The notes beneath the pieces were generated by a model. The model was given only the letters and a program-made list of their open reading frames with translations. It ran no database searches and was not told where the DNA came from. Below are positions 1 through 7,152 of a stretch of DNA of 38,981 nt, piece after piece. A program made the position numbers and the translations under genes. Origin of the DNA: Deltaproteobacteria bacterium (GTDB lineage Bacteria; Desulfobacterota; Syntrophorhabdia; Syntrophorhabdales; Syntrophorhabdaceae); contig JAKQBZ010000059.1 in assembly GCA_029559435.1 (NCBI GenBank), positions 1-38,981 of the forward strand, read 5' to 3'. Position 1 is the stretch's first letter. The number at the start of each line of letters is the position of its first letter.

Positions 1-173
1 CCTTTGAGCATGGAAGAATGATCTACGAAAAGGCTTCGCCGCCGAAGGAGTTCCTCGAGATCCGCGGCGGCCATAACGATGGATTCCTTCTCTCGGGGCG
101 AATATACACAGCCGGGGTCGAAGGGTTCCTTGAGAAATATGCATATAAAGCAGCTCGCGGCTCACAGCAATGA
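1..173 (+). CDS. alpha/beta hydrolase, C-terminal fragment
   Basis: This is the 3' end of a gene that starts before the window. The frame beginning at base 3 is open for 56 codons and stops with TGA at 171-173. The segment IRGGHNDGF at residues 20-28 of the fragment resembles the catalytic-histidine loop of alpha/beta hydrolases of the Bem46/YfhR and dienelactone-hydrolase type, where a hydrophobic strand leads to GxxH and a last helix follows. The His would complete a Ser-Asp-His triad whose other members lie outside the window. Substrate cannot be judged. It runs in the same direction as the crotonase gene downstream but is separated from it by a repeat, so co-transcription is uncertain. 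Confidence 0.6.
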   Translation, partial: FEHGRMIYEKASPPKEFLEIRGGHNDGFLLSGRIYTAGVEGFLEKYAYKAARGSQQ

Positions 174-174
174 A

Positions 175-230
175 CCCGTGAGGCGTTAGGCGTAAGGCGA
201 TTTAACCCCTTACGACTTACGACTTACGGA
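175..230. repeat. period-7 repeat, GTAAGGC family, inverted arms
   Basis: Heptads of the type CGTGAGG, CGTTAGG, CGTAAGG are followed after a short AT-rich spacer by the inverted words TTACGAC, TTACGAC, TTACGGA. The two arms can pair imperfectly. The same word family recurs near 1045, 1244, 11558, 33831, 33873 and 34024, always outside genes. It begins one base after the stop codon of the hydrolase fragment. Confidence 0.8.
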
Positions 231-249
231 TCCAAGAAAGGATGGAAAC

Positions 250-1038
250 ATGAAAGAGCACCATGTTCTCTATGAAGCAAAAGAGCACGTAGCCGTGATC
301 ACGCTGAACCGGCCGGAGGCGAAGAACGCTTTCAGCCCGGAGATGATCAGGCTCTGGCGCGAATACCTTGAAGAGGCTAAACAGGATGACGCCATACGGG
401 CGATCGTCGTCACCGGCAACGGGGACACCTTCTGCTCGGGCGGCGACATACGCGATATGGCTGAAGGGAAGCTGAAATCATGGGACATGAAAAGGTTCCT
501 CTGGGATGGAGTTCACAGGATCGTCTTTGCCCTCGAAGACCTCGATAAGCCGGTGATCGCGGCGATCAACGGCGCGGCGATGGGCGCAGGCATGGACATG
601 GCGATCATGTGCGACCTCAGGGTATGCTCCGAAAAGGCTAAGCTTGCTGAATCATATATCATGATGGGGCTTGTGCCGGGCGACGGAGGGGCCTACTTCC
701 TCCCAAGGGTTGCCGGCCTGCCCAAGGCGCTTGAGCTTCTTCTCACCGGCGATGTCATGAGCGCCGAAGAGGCGTTGCGTCTCGGTATAGTCAACAAGGT
801 TGTTTCCCACGAAAGGTTAATGGCCGAGACGATGAAGCTTGCCGAAAAGATCGCCTCCAGGCCGCCGCTTGCGATCCGCATGACAAAAAGGGCCGTCTAT
901 CAGGGGCTGACAAGCACCCTGCGATCTCACCTCGACTATATCTCCTCGCAGATATCCCTGCTGTCGGAGACGAAGGACCACCAGGAAGCAGCCCGTGCCT
1001 TCCTTGAGAAACGAAAGCCGAAGTTTGAAGGAAAATAG
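250..1038 (+). CDS. enoyl-CoA hydratase/isomerase family (crotonase) protein
   Basis: A 262-residue crotonase-fold protein of normal length. The first oxyanion-hole segment is FCSGGDIRDM (61-70) and the second is GAAMGAGMD (108-116), followed by CDLRV and the PGDGGAYFLPR stretch (143-153). In rat mitochondrial hydratase the two catalytic glutamates are Glu144 and Glu164. By eye alignment they correspond here to Asp116 and Tyr136, so a classical hydratase mechanism is doubtful. An isomerase, hydrolase or other crotonase reaction on an acyl-CoA is more likely. A purine-rich AAGAAAGGA precedes the ATG at about 8 nt. The product would be cytoplasmic and fits the acyl-CoA dehydrogenase and acyl-CoA ligase elsewhere in the window, but no operon links them. 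Confidence 0.85.
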   Translation: MKEHHVLYEAKEHVAVITLNRPEAKNAFSPEMIRLWREYLEEAKQDDAIRAIVVTGNGDTFCSGGDIRDMAEGKLKSWDMKRFLWDGVHRIVFALEDLDKPVIAAINGAAMGAGMDMAIMCDLRVCSEKAKLAESYIMMGLVPGDGGAYFLPRVAGLPKALELLLTGDVMSAEEALRLGIVNKVVSHERLMAETMKLAEKIASRPPLAIRMTKRAVYQGLTSTLRSHLDYISSQISLLSETKDHQEAARAFLEKRKPKFEGK

Positions 1039-1044
1039 ACATAT

Positions 1045-1267
1045 GCCCGTGAGGCGTAAGGCGTGAGGCGAAAAAGCCGTACAGCACGGGAAGGGTATTT
1101 TGTCATTGCGAGCGGAGCGAGGCAATCTCATTCAATATGATCGCCATGTCGTTTCGCTCCTCGTGATGACAATGAAATCAAAAACAACATGAAAGGTTTT
1201 AAACATTTCACCTTTCACCTTTTACATTTCACAGAGGGTCCCCCCCTTACGACTCACGACTTACGGA
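1045..1267. repeat. nested intergenic repeat block between convergent genes
   Basis: The gap between the crotonase and the MetE-like gene is filled with repeats. A GTGAGGC/GTAAGGC arm (1045-1070) and its inverted counterpart of CTTACGA/CTCACGA words (1244-1267) enclose a hairpin element at 1101-1174. They also enclose a second heptad array at 1188-1232 made of words such as ACATTTC and ACCTTTC. No coding sequence is supported here. The block may act as a bidirectional transcript end between the convergent genes (inference). Confidence 0.75.
1101..1174. repeat. TCATTGCGAG-type inverted repeat
   Basis: The left arm TGTCATTGCGAGCGGAGCGA and the right arm ending CTCCTCGTGATGACAATG are near inverse complements around a short centre (ATTCAATATGATCGCC), so the unit can form a long hairpin. 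Elements of this wording are familiar as dispersed intergenic repeats in many bacterial genomes. There is no gene inside. Confidence 0.7.
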
Positions 1268-1276
1268 TTTTCGGGG

Positions 1277-2260
1277 CTATTGCAATTCTCTCAGCAGTTC
1301 CATTGCCCTGCGGGCTTCTTCTGCGGTCAAGCTGCCGAGGCCGCAGCTCGGCGTGACGAGAATGTCCCGGTCTTTTATCGCAGCGCCGATGCCGGCCATA
1401 GCGTCGAAAAACTTTGTCTTTAATGCCTCGATGTCTTTCGCGGAGGCCGCAAGGACCTCTTTGGAGGACGGGACAAGCCCCGGCGAGATCCAGCCGCCTT
1501 TTGCAAGGAACCTGGCGAGGTCGTCCTTGTAGTAAAAGATCGTATCCAGGTAGTTGTACGCGTCGTAATTGATGATGTCCAGATCGGCATTCAGCAGCAC
1601 TGACCAGTCAGTGTTCCCGCAGCAATGGACACCCCTCTTTGCGTCGAGCCCTGAGGCAACCTCATTAAATATGGCAATTACATGTTCCTTTGGGATAGAA
1701 ACATATGCGGAGCCGAAGGAGACCATATAGGGCTCGTCAAAAAAGATGATGACGTCCTTTTCCGGGTAGGATGCCTTGATGGTTTTTATCATCCACTGCG
1801 CCTTCATATGAAGCGCCTTGAGGATGATATCAAAGAACCCATGGTTGTAGATGATCGGCTTTTCCTGTTCATCTTTCAGGCCGAGGCCCATGCTGAAGGG
1901 CCCCGTGAGCTGACACTTGATGAATTTCACATCTTTTCTGATATCCTGCAGCCTTTCAAGGAAACGGTAGAAGCCGGGCGCCATCTTCGACGAAATGGCA
2001 AAGGCATCCAGTGCCTTGCCGGAATAGTTCTCATAAAACCGCTCTATTCCTTCTGTCTTCGTCGTATCGACAAATGCGCTGCCGCTTTCTTCGTCTATGA
2101 CAACCGAAGGGACCGATTCGAGGAAGGCGATATACATGTTCTCGGTGGGCGCCCTCCTGGGGAGCTGCGGCCAGAAAGGTATCTCCCTGCAGGAGGAGAA
2201 GATGACGTCCACCGCCTCATTGATATCTGTAAATGGAAAGCTTCCTATACCCGTTATCAT
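1277..2260 (-). CDS. stand-alone MetE-like (UROD/MetE superfamily) methyltransferase
   Basis: A 327-residue protein that resembles only the C-terminal catalytic barrel of cobalamin-independent methionine synthase; full MetE is about 750 residues. A His-x-Cys pair lies at residues 212-214 (GVHCCGN) and a late Cys at 306 (TPSCGLGS). These match the zinc ligands His641, Cys643 and Cys726 of E. coli MetE. The place of the fourth ligand Glu665 seems to hold Asp233 or a neighbour. The FDEP motif (174-177) is typical of the family. It probably transfers a methyl group to a thiol such as homocysteine, perhaps from a methylated corrinoid protein as in core-type MetE enzymes (inference). No Shine-Dalgarno is visible before the ATG, and a TAATAA hexamer lies 7 nt upstream. 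It diverges from the selenoprotein gene. Confidence 0.7.
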   Translation of the reverse strand: MITGIGSFPFTDINEAVDVIFSSCREIPFWPQLPRRAPTENMYIAFLESVPSVVIDEESGSAFVDTTKTEGIERFYENYSGKALDAFAISSKMAPGFYRFLERLQDIRKDVKFIKCQLTGPFSMGLGLKDEQEKPIIYNHGFFDIILKALHMKAQWMIKTIKASYPEKDVIIFFDEPYMVSFGSAYVSIPKEHVIAIFNEVASGLDAKRGVHCCGNTDWSVLLNADLDIINYDAYNYLDTIFYYKDDLARFLAKGGWISPGLVPSSKEVLAASAKDIEALKTKFFDAMAGIGAAIKDRDILVTPSCGLGSLTAEEARRAMELLRELQ

Positions 2261-2340
2261 AGCTTAATTATTATCATATCCTGAGCATCAAGTAAAGCGG
2301 CCCTCGAAGCGCGGGGCTTGTGCCCGCACGTTTTTCTCTC

Positions 2341-2369
2341 TTGCCGTCGTTGAGATCCGCGTCTATACT
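2341..2369 (+). promoter_or_regulatory. predicted sigma70 promoter and leader of the selenoprotein gene
   Basis: TTGCCG (2341-2346), a 17-nt spacer and TATACT (2364-2369) form a good sigma70-type promoter. It predicts a start near 2376 and a leader of about 97 nt. The leader contains three small hairpins: GCAGACTGC, CGGC-CGAA-GCCG and CTCCC-TTTAC-GGGAG. The last ends just before the GGAGGG ribosome-binding site. No known riboswitch class was recognised. Confidence 0.5.
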
Positions 2370-2472
2370 TATATAAAATATCCGGCACCTTGAACTGAAG
2401 CAGACTGCTGTCGGCCGAAGCCGGTAGCTATTACTTGCTCCCTTTACGGGAGAATAAAAAGGAGGGCTATTC

Positions 2473-3045
2473 ATGGGAGCCATGATAAGATGGGAAACTG
2501 ATCTCGATGCCGCCGTATCAAAGGCCTGGGCAGCGAACAAGCCTATTTTGCTTGATTTTTTTCATCCCGGGTGAATCGGCTGTCAGCAGATGGATGCGGT
2601 TACGTATCCTACGGAAAGCGTTGTAGAGTTCATTGCCGCAAATGTTGTCCCTGTTCGCATCCCTTCCGATACGGAGCCCCTTGCCACTGAATTCAGGATC
2701 AAATGGACGCCCACGCTCATCGTGCTTGACTGGAACGGGAAAGAACATTCGCGGACCGTTGGCTTCATGACGCCGGAGGAGCTGATCCCCTCAATACTCC
2801 TCGGCATTGCAAAGACATATTATGAGCTTGATATGTTCAACGAGGCCCTGGCGGATCTTGACAAGGTCATCGAGAATTATCCGCAAAGCGATGCAGCGCC
2901 CGAGGCAATCTTTTACCGCGGGGTTTGCGGGTATAAAAGCACCCATGACCCAAAACCGCTGAAACAGGCATACGAGAAGCTCCAGGCTGCATATCCGCAG
3001 AGCGAGTGGGCGAAAAGGGCGCTGCCGTACAGGCTCCTGCCCTGA
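2473..3045 (+). CDS. thioredoxin-fold selenoprotein with UxxC active site and C-terminal TPR-like region
   Basis: The reading frame opens at ATG 2473, six bases after GGAGGG, and continues through an in-frame TGA at 2572-2574 to a TAA-free stop at 3043-3045, giving 190 residues. The TGA falls exactly at the first position of a thioredoxin CxxC motif: residues 31-37 read H-P-G-U-I-G-C. Beyond the TGA the same frame encodes the rest of a thioredoxin-like domain, including WTPTLIVLD near residues 74-82, then a helical repeat region (about 110-190, ALADLDKVIENYPQSDAAPE) typical of tetratricopeptide-like tails. A SECIS-like hairpin lies at the right distance. Without recoding only a 33-residue stub would be made. 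The likely role is a cytoplasmic thiol-disulfide or peroxide reductase. selD in the same window supports selenium use. Confidence 0.88.
2592..2609 (+). promoter_or_regulatory. predicted bacterial SECIS hairpin of the thioredoxin-like selenoprotein
   Basis: GGATGCG (2592-2598), loop GTTA and CGTATCC (2603-2609) form a 7-bp stem with one G-U pair. The apical loop starts with G and lies 24 nt after the UGA. This satisfies the usual bacterial SECIS rule of a G in the first two loop bases and 16-37 nt from the UGA. Confidence 0.75.
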
Positions 3046-3062
3046 CAAGCCGCAACGAAAAC

Positions 3063-3102
3063 CACAGAAGGCCGGAGCTTATGAAGGCTCCGGCCTTCTG
3101 TG
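3063..3102. terminator. long hairpin between convergent genes
   Basis: A perfect 16-bp stem (CACAGAAGGCCGGAGC with its complement) closes an 8-nt loop. It lies between the selenoprotein gene (+) and the M24 peptidase gene (-). Plus-strand transcripts have no U-tract after it. Minus-strand transcripts have only a short one (GGTTTTCG). It most likely works as a two-way transcript end or 3' stabiliser. Confidence 0.65.
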
Positions 3103-3124
3103 CCGATATGCAAAAAAGGAGGGC

Positions 3125-4327
3125 TTAGACGTATACTATATCGACCGGATCCCCTGTCACCCTTTCGAGGCCGTTCTTTCTTACAATGAAGTCGAGCTCG
3201 ATCCCTATTGCCCCGTGCGGCGGCAAAACAAATTTCGGCTCAAAGGCGAATACCATACCCTCCTTGAGGGCCCTTCTGTGCCGGGCCGTGATGACGGGCA
3301 GCTCATTTATTTCAAGGCCGAGCCCATGGCCGATGAATGAAACCTGCCCTTTCCCGCACCCCATGAAATGGTCCTGCAGGCGTGCCTTTTCCGCGATGCG
3401 GTACGCCCGCGAGAATACGTCAACGCAGTCGACCCCTTCCTTCGCATAGGATTGTATATCTTCCATTATCTCCCGCGCAGCCTCGTAAGGTTTTCTGAAG
3501 ATCTCCTTGAGCTCCCCTGCCACAAAGACCCTCGTCTCATCGGTAACATATCCATTATACCCGCCGCCATAGTCGATCGTGACAGGGACCCCTTTCTCTA
3601 CCCGCTTGAGCGAAGAGCCTTGCGGCAAAGCGGGCGTCAGCCCGGCCCCTCCGATGGGCACATCTGCATACGGCGTGACCGCACCGGTAAAGCCGCACTG
3701 GACGGTAAGCGTCATCATCTCCTGGTTGATCCCGCGCATGCGCAGGAACCCCTGGTGTCCGAGCTTCCTGCCTTCGGCTACGAGCGTTGCATCGATCTCA
3801 AGCTCGGTGGCGCCCTCACGGACCACCTCTTTTGCCTTCGCGAATACGTGCGTGAGCATCCTGCCTGATTTCTTGATCTGCTCTATCTCGAAGGGGCTTT
3901 TCACTGCCCTCAGTTCTTTTATCAACGCGGATATATCCGCATAACGCTCAAAGCCAATGACCTTTTTCAGCCTCTCAAAGGTAGCTACCGGCAGGACATC
4001 AAGCTCCAGCCCTGCCTTTCCTTCCAGGAGCCTGCTGCTATCGAGTATCTTTTTGATCTCCTTATCGCTCCTGATGGGTATTATGTCGAGGGGCGTCTCT
4101 GCCTTTGCCCTTTCAACGCTTTTCTCAACAAATAACAGAGGCTCTCTGTCGACGGGTATAACGAGGATTCCCTTTTGTATGCTGCCCGTAAAATAGAACC
4201 TGTCCACATTCTGAAAGATGATGCTGAAATCGATGTGGTCTTTTGCCATGAGGCGCTTCATGCCTTCGATTCTCTTCCGCAGGTCTTGTTCCGGAATTCT
4301 GTCAAATACCCATACGTCCTCGATCAT
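3125..4327 (-). CDS. M24 family metallopeptidase (Xaa-Pro dipeptidase/aminopeptidase type)
   Basis: A 400-residue protein with the two-part layout of the family: an N-terminal creatinase-like domain (about 15-145) and a C-terminal pita-bread domain (about 150-395). All five metal ligands can be placed: Asp252 in TIDYGGG, Asp263 in VTDETR, His334 in GHGLGLE, Glu363 in FEPKF and Glu377 in GIELDF. It is therefore expected to be an active two-metal cytoplasmic peptidase that cleaves peptides with proline in the second position. The length matches PepQ/PepP-like proteins. The start is fixed by a GGGAGG site 7 nt upstream of the ATG. It is transcribed alone, convergent with the selenoprotein gene and divergent from the acyl-CoA dehydrogenase. 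Confidence 0.88.
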   Translation of the reverse strand: MIEDVWVFDRIPEQDLRKRIEGMKRLMAKDHIDFSIIFQNVDRFYFTGSIQKGILVIPVDREPLLFVEKSVERAKAETPLDIIPIRSDKEIKKILDSSRLLEGKAGLELDVLPVATFERLKKVIGFERYADISALIKELRAVKSPFEIEQIKKSGRMLTHVFAKAKEVVREGATELEIDATLVAEGRKLGHQGFLRMRGINQEMMTLTVQCGFTGAVTPYADVPIGGAGLTPALPQGSSLKRVEKGVPVTIDYGGGYNGYVTDETRVFVAGELKEIFRKPYEAAREIMEDIQSYAKEGVDCVDVFSRAYRIAEKARLQDHFMGCGKGQVSFIGHGLGLEINELPVITARHRRALKEGMVFAFEPKFVLPPHGAIGIELDFIVRKNGLERVTGDPVDIVYV

Positions 4328-4539
4328 ACTTCTTCAACCTCCCTCGCTTATCTGGCGCAGCATCCACGCATTATCTGTTGTATAGACTATGTGCAGATTT
4401 TTTTAAGTTCTACTATAATTGCAGCAGATAAACAACTTTTTGAAAAAAAATTTGGTAGAAAAAGGCCGCTATTATTGTTAACATAGCTTATTCGTCATCA
4501 ACAGCCGGATTTTAATATTTTTTACGGTGGGTTTTTATT

Positions 4540-5682
4540 ATGGATCTATACATCGGCAACGACCTTAAAGACGTAGAGAATGCGGTAAGCGAATTCTGCG
4601 AGAAAGAGTTCGACCAGGAATACCTCCAAAGGCTTGAGGATGAGCACAAATATCCAATAGGGCTCTATGAGAAGATCGGTGAGCTCGGTTTTATAGGCGT
4701 AGGCTTCTCTGAGGATATAGGCGGTTCGGGGTACGGGGCGCTGGGCCACGTGGTTGCCGTCACGGAGATGTGCAGAAGGCTTCCCGGTATGGGAATGGCC
4801 CTGAGCCTCGGATACATACCCGGTTTTGTCGTTGATATTTACGGAAACAGGGAACAGAGAGAGAAGTATGTACGCCCGATGATAGAAGGTAAGTACATCT
4901 CTGCAATAAGCGTCACAGAACCAGACAGCGGCAGCGATATCGGAAGCTTGCAGACAAGAATGGAGGATAAAAAAGACCATTTTATCGTGAACGGTTCAAA
5001 AGTGTTCACGACGAACGCAGGATATGCAGATTTCTACACGCTGCTTGCAAAGGACGAAAGCGGTCTTACCACGGTTCTTTTTGATAAAGACCTTATAGGC
5101 AAGAACGGCCCCAAGCGTTTTGAGATAAACGACCTCGGCAGGAAGATGGGCATCAATACGACCACGTCCGGCGAGCTTGTTTTTACTGATTTTGCCATAC
5201 CAAAGGACTATGTGATCGGCCAGCGCGGCAAAGGCATGAAGACCGTGCTCAACGGGTTCGAGCTCGGCAGGATCGTGATAGCGGCGCAGGCGTTCGGCAG
5301 CATGCTCTATGGCTACGAGAAGGCAGTGGACTACGCAAAGAAAAGAAAGCAGTTCGGCAGGCCTATAATAAAATTTCAGTCCATCGAGCATGAGCTGGTG
5401 GATATGTATGTAGAGATTGAACAATGCCGGAACCTCCTTTACAAGGCAGCCTGGCTCTATGACCGGAAAGACCCGGAATCAAAAAAATTCTCTTCCATGG
5501 TAAAATTGGCGATCCCGGAATGTGCGATAAGGATATTGAACCAGTCTGTAGATATTCTTGGCGGCTATGGCTATATGCGCGACCAGGGGCTTGAGGGCGC
5601 CCTCAGGGATATAAGGATAACATCGATATACGAGGGCACAAGCAAGATACAGAAGATCGCCGTCGCGAAGCTGCTTTACTGA
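4540..5682 (+). CDS. acyl-CoA dehydrogenase
   Basis: A 380-residue flavoprotein of the acyl-CoA dehydrogenase family, full length. Signature ISVTEPDSGSD lies at 122-132. The second FAD/tetramer signature runs across KKRKQFGRPI (267-276) and GGYGYMRDQG (341-350). The catalytic base is placed at Glu365 in YEGTS near the C-terminus, where short- and medium-chain enzymes carry it. It oxidises an acyl-CoA to the 2-enoyl-CoA and passes electrons to an electron-transfer flavoprotein; the substrate cannot be deduced. A GGTGGG sequence lies 10 nt before the ATG. The 212-nt gap upstream contains a TATAAT at 4414-4419 without a clear -35 partner. The gene stands alone between the M24 peptidase and the transporter gene. 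Confidence 0.92.
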   Translation: MDLYIGNDLKDVENAVSEFCEKEFDQEYLQRLEDEHKYPIGLYEKIGELGFIGVGFSEDIGGSGYGALGHVVAVTEMCRRLPGMGMALSLGYIPGFVVDIYGNREQREKYVRPMIEGKYISAISVTEPDSGSDIGSLQTRMEDKKDHFIVNGSKVFTTNAGYADFYTLLAKDESGLTTVLFDKDLIGKNGPKRFEINDLGRKMGINTTTSGELVFTDFAIPKDYVIGQRGKGMKTVLNGFELGRIVIAAQAFGSMLYGYEKAVDYAKKRKQFGRPIIKFQSIEHELVDMYVEIEQCRNLLYKAAWLYDRKDPESKKFSSMVKLAIPECAIRILNQSVDILGGYGYMRDQGLEGALRDIRITSIYEGTSKIQKIAVAKLLY

Positions 5683-5696
5683 AAAATTTCCCCTAA

Positions 5697-5712
5697 GAGG
5701 CCCTTTGGCCTC
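5697..5712 (+). terminator. short GC hairpin after the acyl-CoA dehydrogenase gene
   Basis: GAGGCC-CTTT-GGCCTC forms a perfect 6-bp stem 14 nt after the TGA. The T-rich stretch after it begins only 9 nt downstream, so it is a weak candidate for intrinsic termination before the transporter promoter. Confidence 0.35.
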
Positions 5713-5736
5713 CCGTCATATTTTGCCTTTTTCTCT

Positions 5737-5765
5737 TTGCCAATTTTTCCATTAGTTGCTATTGT
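5737..5765 (+). promoter_or_regulatory. predicted promoter of the CNT transporter gene (leaderless)
   Basis: TTGCCA (5737-5742), a 17-nt spacer and TATTGT (5760-5765). The ATG at 5773 begins 7 nt after the -10 box and no ribosome-binding site intervenes, so transcription should start at or next to the start codon. An upstream TTG in the same frame is the -35 box itself and is unlikely to be a start. Confidence 0.5.
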
Positions 5766-5772
5766 ATCTTCC

Positions 5773-7071
5773 ATGGGAATATACAACCTTGTATCGGCGA
5801 TCGGCGTCCTCTTTTTCATCGGCTTCCTCTTTCTCTTTTCCACGAACAGGCGCCGGGTAAGCATCAGGGTCATCCTATGGGGCATGGCCTTGCAGGTTGC
5901 ATTTGCCTTTTTTGTATTCCTCCTTCCGGCAGGCACTAAGCTCTTTCTTTTTCTCAACGATGTAACCATGAACGTCATTGACAGCGCGATGGAGGGCACG
6001 AGGTTCGTCTTCGGGCGCCTCGCCATCGCGGCGGGGCAGAAGGGTTCCCTCGGCTTCATCCTCGCCTTCCAGGCGCTCCCCTCGATCATCTTCTTTGCGG
6101 CGCTGATGGAACTCTTTTATCACGTGGGAATCATGGAAAAGATCATCGGCCTCTTTGCCCGCATATTTGTTAAGGTCATGGGCATAAGCGGCGCCGAATC
6201 TCTTTGCGCGTCAGCGCAGATCTTTCTCGGCATCGAATCGAACCTCACGGTGCGGCCCTATCTAAAAGAGATGACGCGGTCGGAATTGATGGTGGTCCTC
6301 ACAACGGGCATGGCGACGATCGCATCGAGCGTCCTCGGATTCTATGTGATCATACTTTCAGGGATATTTCCTACCGTGGCAGGGCATCTCATTTCCGCAT
6401 CGATCCTTCTCGCCCCTGCGGGGATCGTGGCGAGCAAGATCATTATCCCCGAAACAGGGCAGCCGCTGACCCTCGGCAGGGTAGTGCGCGTTGAATACAA
6501 GAAGGCGTCGAACGCTATCGAGGCGATCATCAACGGCTCCATGGCCGGCGTGAGGATGGTCGTGGGGATCGGGGCGCTCCTCATCGCATTTATCGGGCTC
6601 ACCGCGCTCGTTGACGCCGGGCTTGCGGCCTTGGGAAAGCTTCTCAGCTCTCTCCTGGACGCGGGCGTCGACATTACCCTCCATAACCTCCTGTCCTATC
6701 TCTTCTATCCCTTTACGCTTGCCATGGGCGTGCCCCTGGAGGATGCGCCGGCGATCGCCAGGATCATCGGGGAGCGTATCATTGAGACCGAGGTAAAATC
6801 ATACCAGGACCTCAGCGTCCTTGTGAAAGAGGGGAAGATAGTATACGAGCGGAGCATAGTTATCGCCACCTACGCGCTCTGCGGATTTGCCCACATACCC
6901 TCGCTGGCGATATTCGTCGGGGGAACATCGAGCATCGTGCCCGAACGCACAAAAGATATCGCCGTTCTTGGCCTCTGGGCGCTTATCGCATCGAATGTGG
7001 CATGCCTCATAACCGGGGCGATGGCCGGCATCTTCTACACCGGAGGAGGGGGAATGCTATTCAAACCCTAA
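5773..7071 (+). CDS. concentrative nucleoside transporter (CNT/NupC family)
   Basis: A strongly hydrophobic protein of 432 residues from the ATG at 5773. The N-terminal part has two to three membrane segments (LVSAIGVLFFIGFLFLFS first). It is followed by the gate/transport core with SAQIFLGIESNL, GMATIASSVLGFYV and the C-terminal segment with AHIPSLAIFVGG. These are CNT hallmarks, where the ES and SxxS elements contact nucleoside and cation. It should import nucleosides with Na+ or H+ across the inner membrane. The start was moved from an upstream TTG because that codon overlaps a predicted -35 box and the ATG gives a normal CNT N-terminus. It converges on the methyltransferase gene. Confidence 0.85.
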   Translation: MGIYNLVSAIGVLFFIGFLFLFSTNRRRVSIRVILWGMALQVAFAFFVFLLPAGTKLFLFLNDVTMNVIDSAMEGTRFVFGRLAIAAGQKGSLGFILAFQALPSIIFFAALMELFYHVGIMEKIIGLFARIFVKVMGISGAESLCASAQIFLGIESNLTVRPYLKEMTRSELMVVLTTGMATIASSVLGFYVIILSGIFPTVAGHLISASILLAPAGIVASKIIIPETGQPLTLGRVVRVEYKKASNAIEAIINGSMAGVRMVVGIGALLIAFIGLTALVDAGLAALGKLLSSLLDAGVDITLHNLLSYLFYPFTLAMGVPLEDAPAIARIIGERIIETEVKSYQDLSVLVKEGKIVYERSIVIATYALCGFAHIPSLAIFVGGTSSIVPERTKDIAVLGLWALIASNVACLITGAMAGIFYTGGGGMLFKP

Positions 7072-7074
7072 GAA

Positions 7075-7150
7075 ACAAGGCTAAGGCTGAGGTTGAGGCT
7101 AAGTAAAGACCTTTAGCTTCTTCCTGAACCTTAACCTCAACCTTAACCTG
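7075..7150. repeat. inverted repeat of GGCTAA/GGTTGA hexads between convergent genes
   Basis: The left arm consists of hexads GGCTAA, GGCTGA, GGTTGA, GGCTAA. The right arm has the inverted words CTTAACCTCAACC and CTTAACCTG. The unit fills the 81-nt gap between the transporter and methyltransferase stop codons and can fold into a hairpin serving both transcripts. It has a 6-nt rather than a 7-nt period. Confidence 0.7.
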
Positions 7151-7152
7151 TT

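Noticed and set aside
2286-2460. A possible tRNA (including tRNA-Sec) in the gap before the selenoprotein
   Set aside because: Small hairpins are present but no T-loop GTTCRA sequence, acceptor stem or CCA end could be assembled.
5737-5772. TTG 5737 as start of the CNT transporter
   Set aside because: It coincides with a -35 box, has no ribosome-binding site and would add residues not expected for the family.
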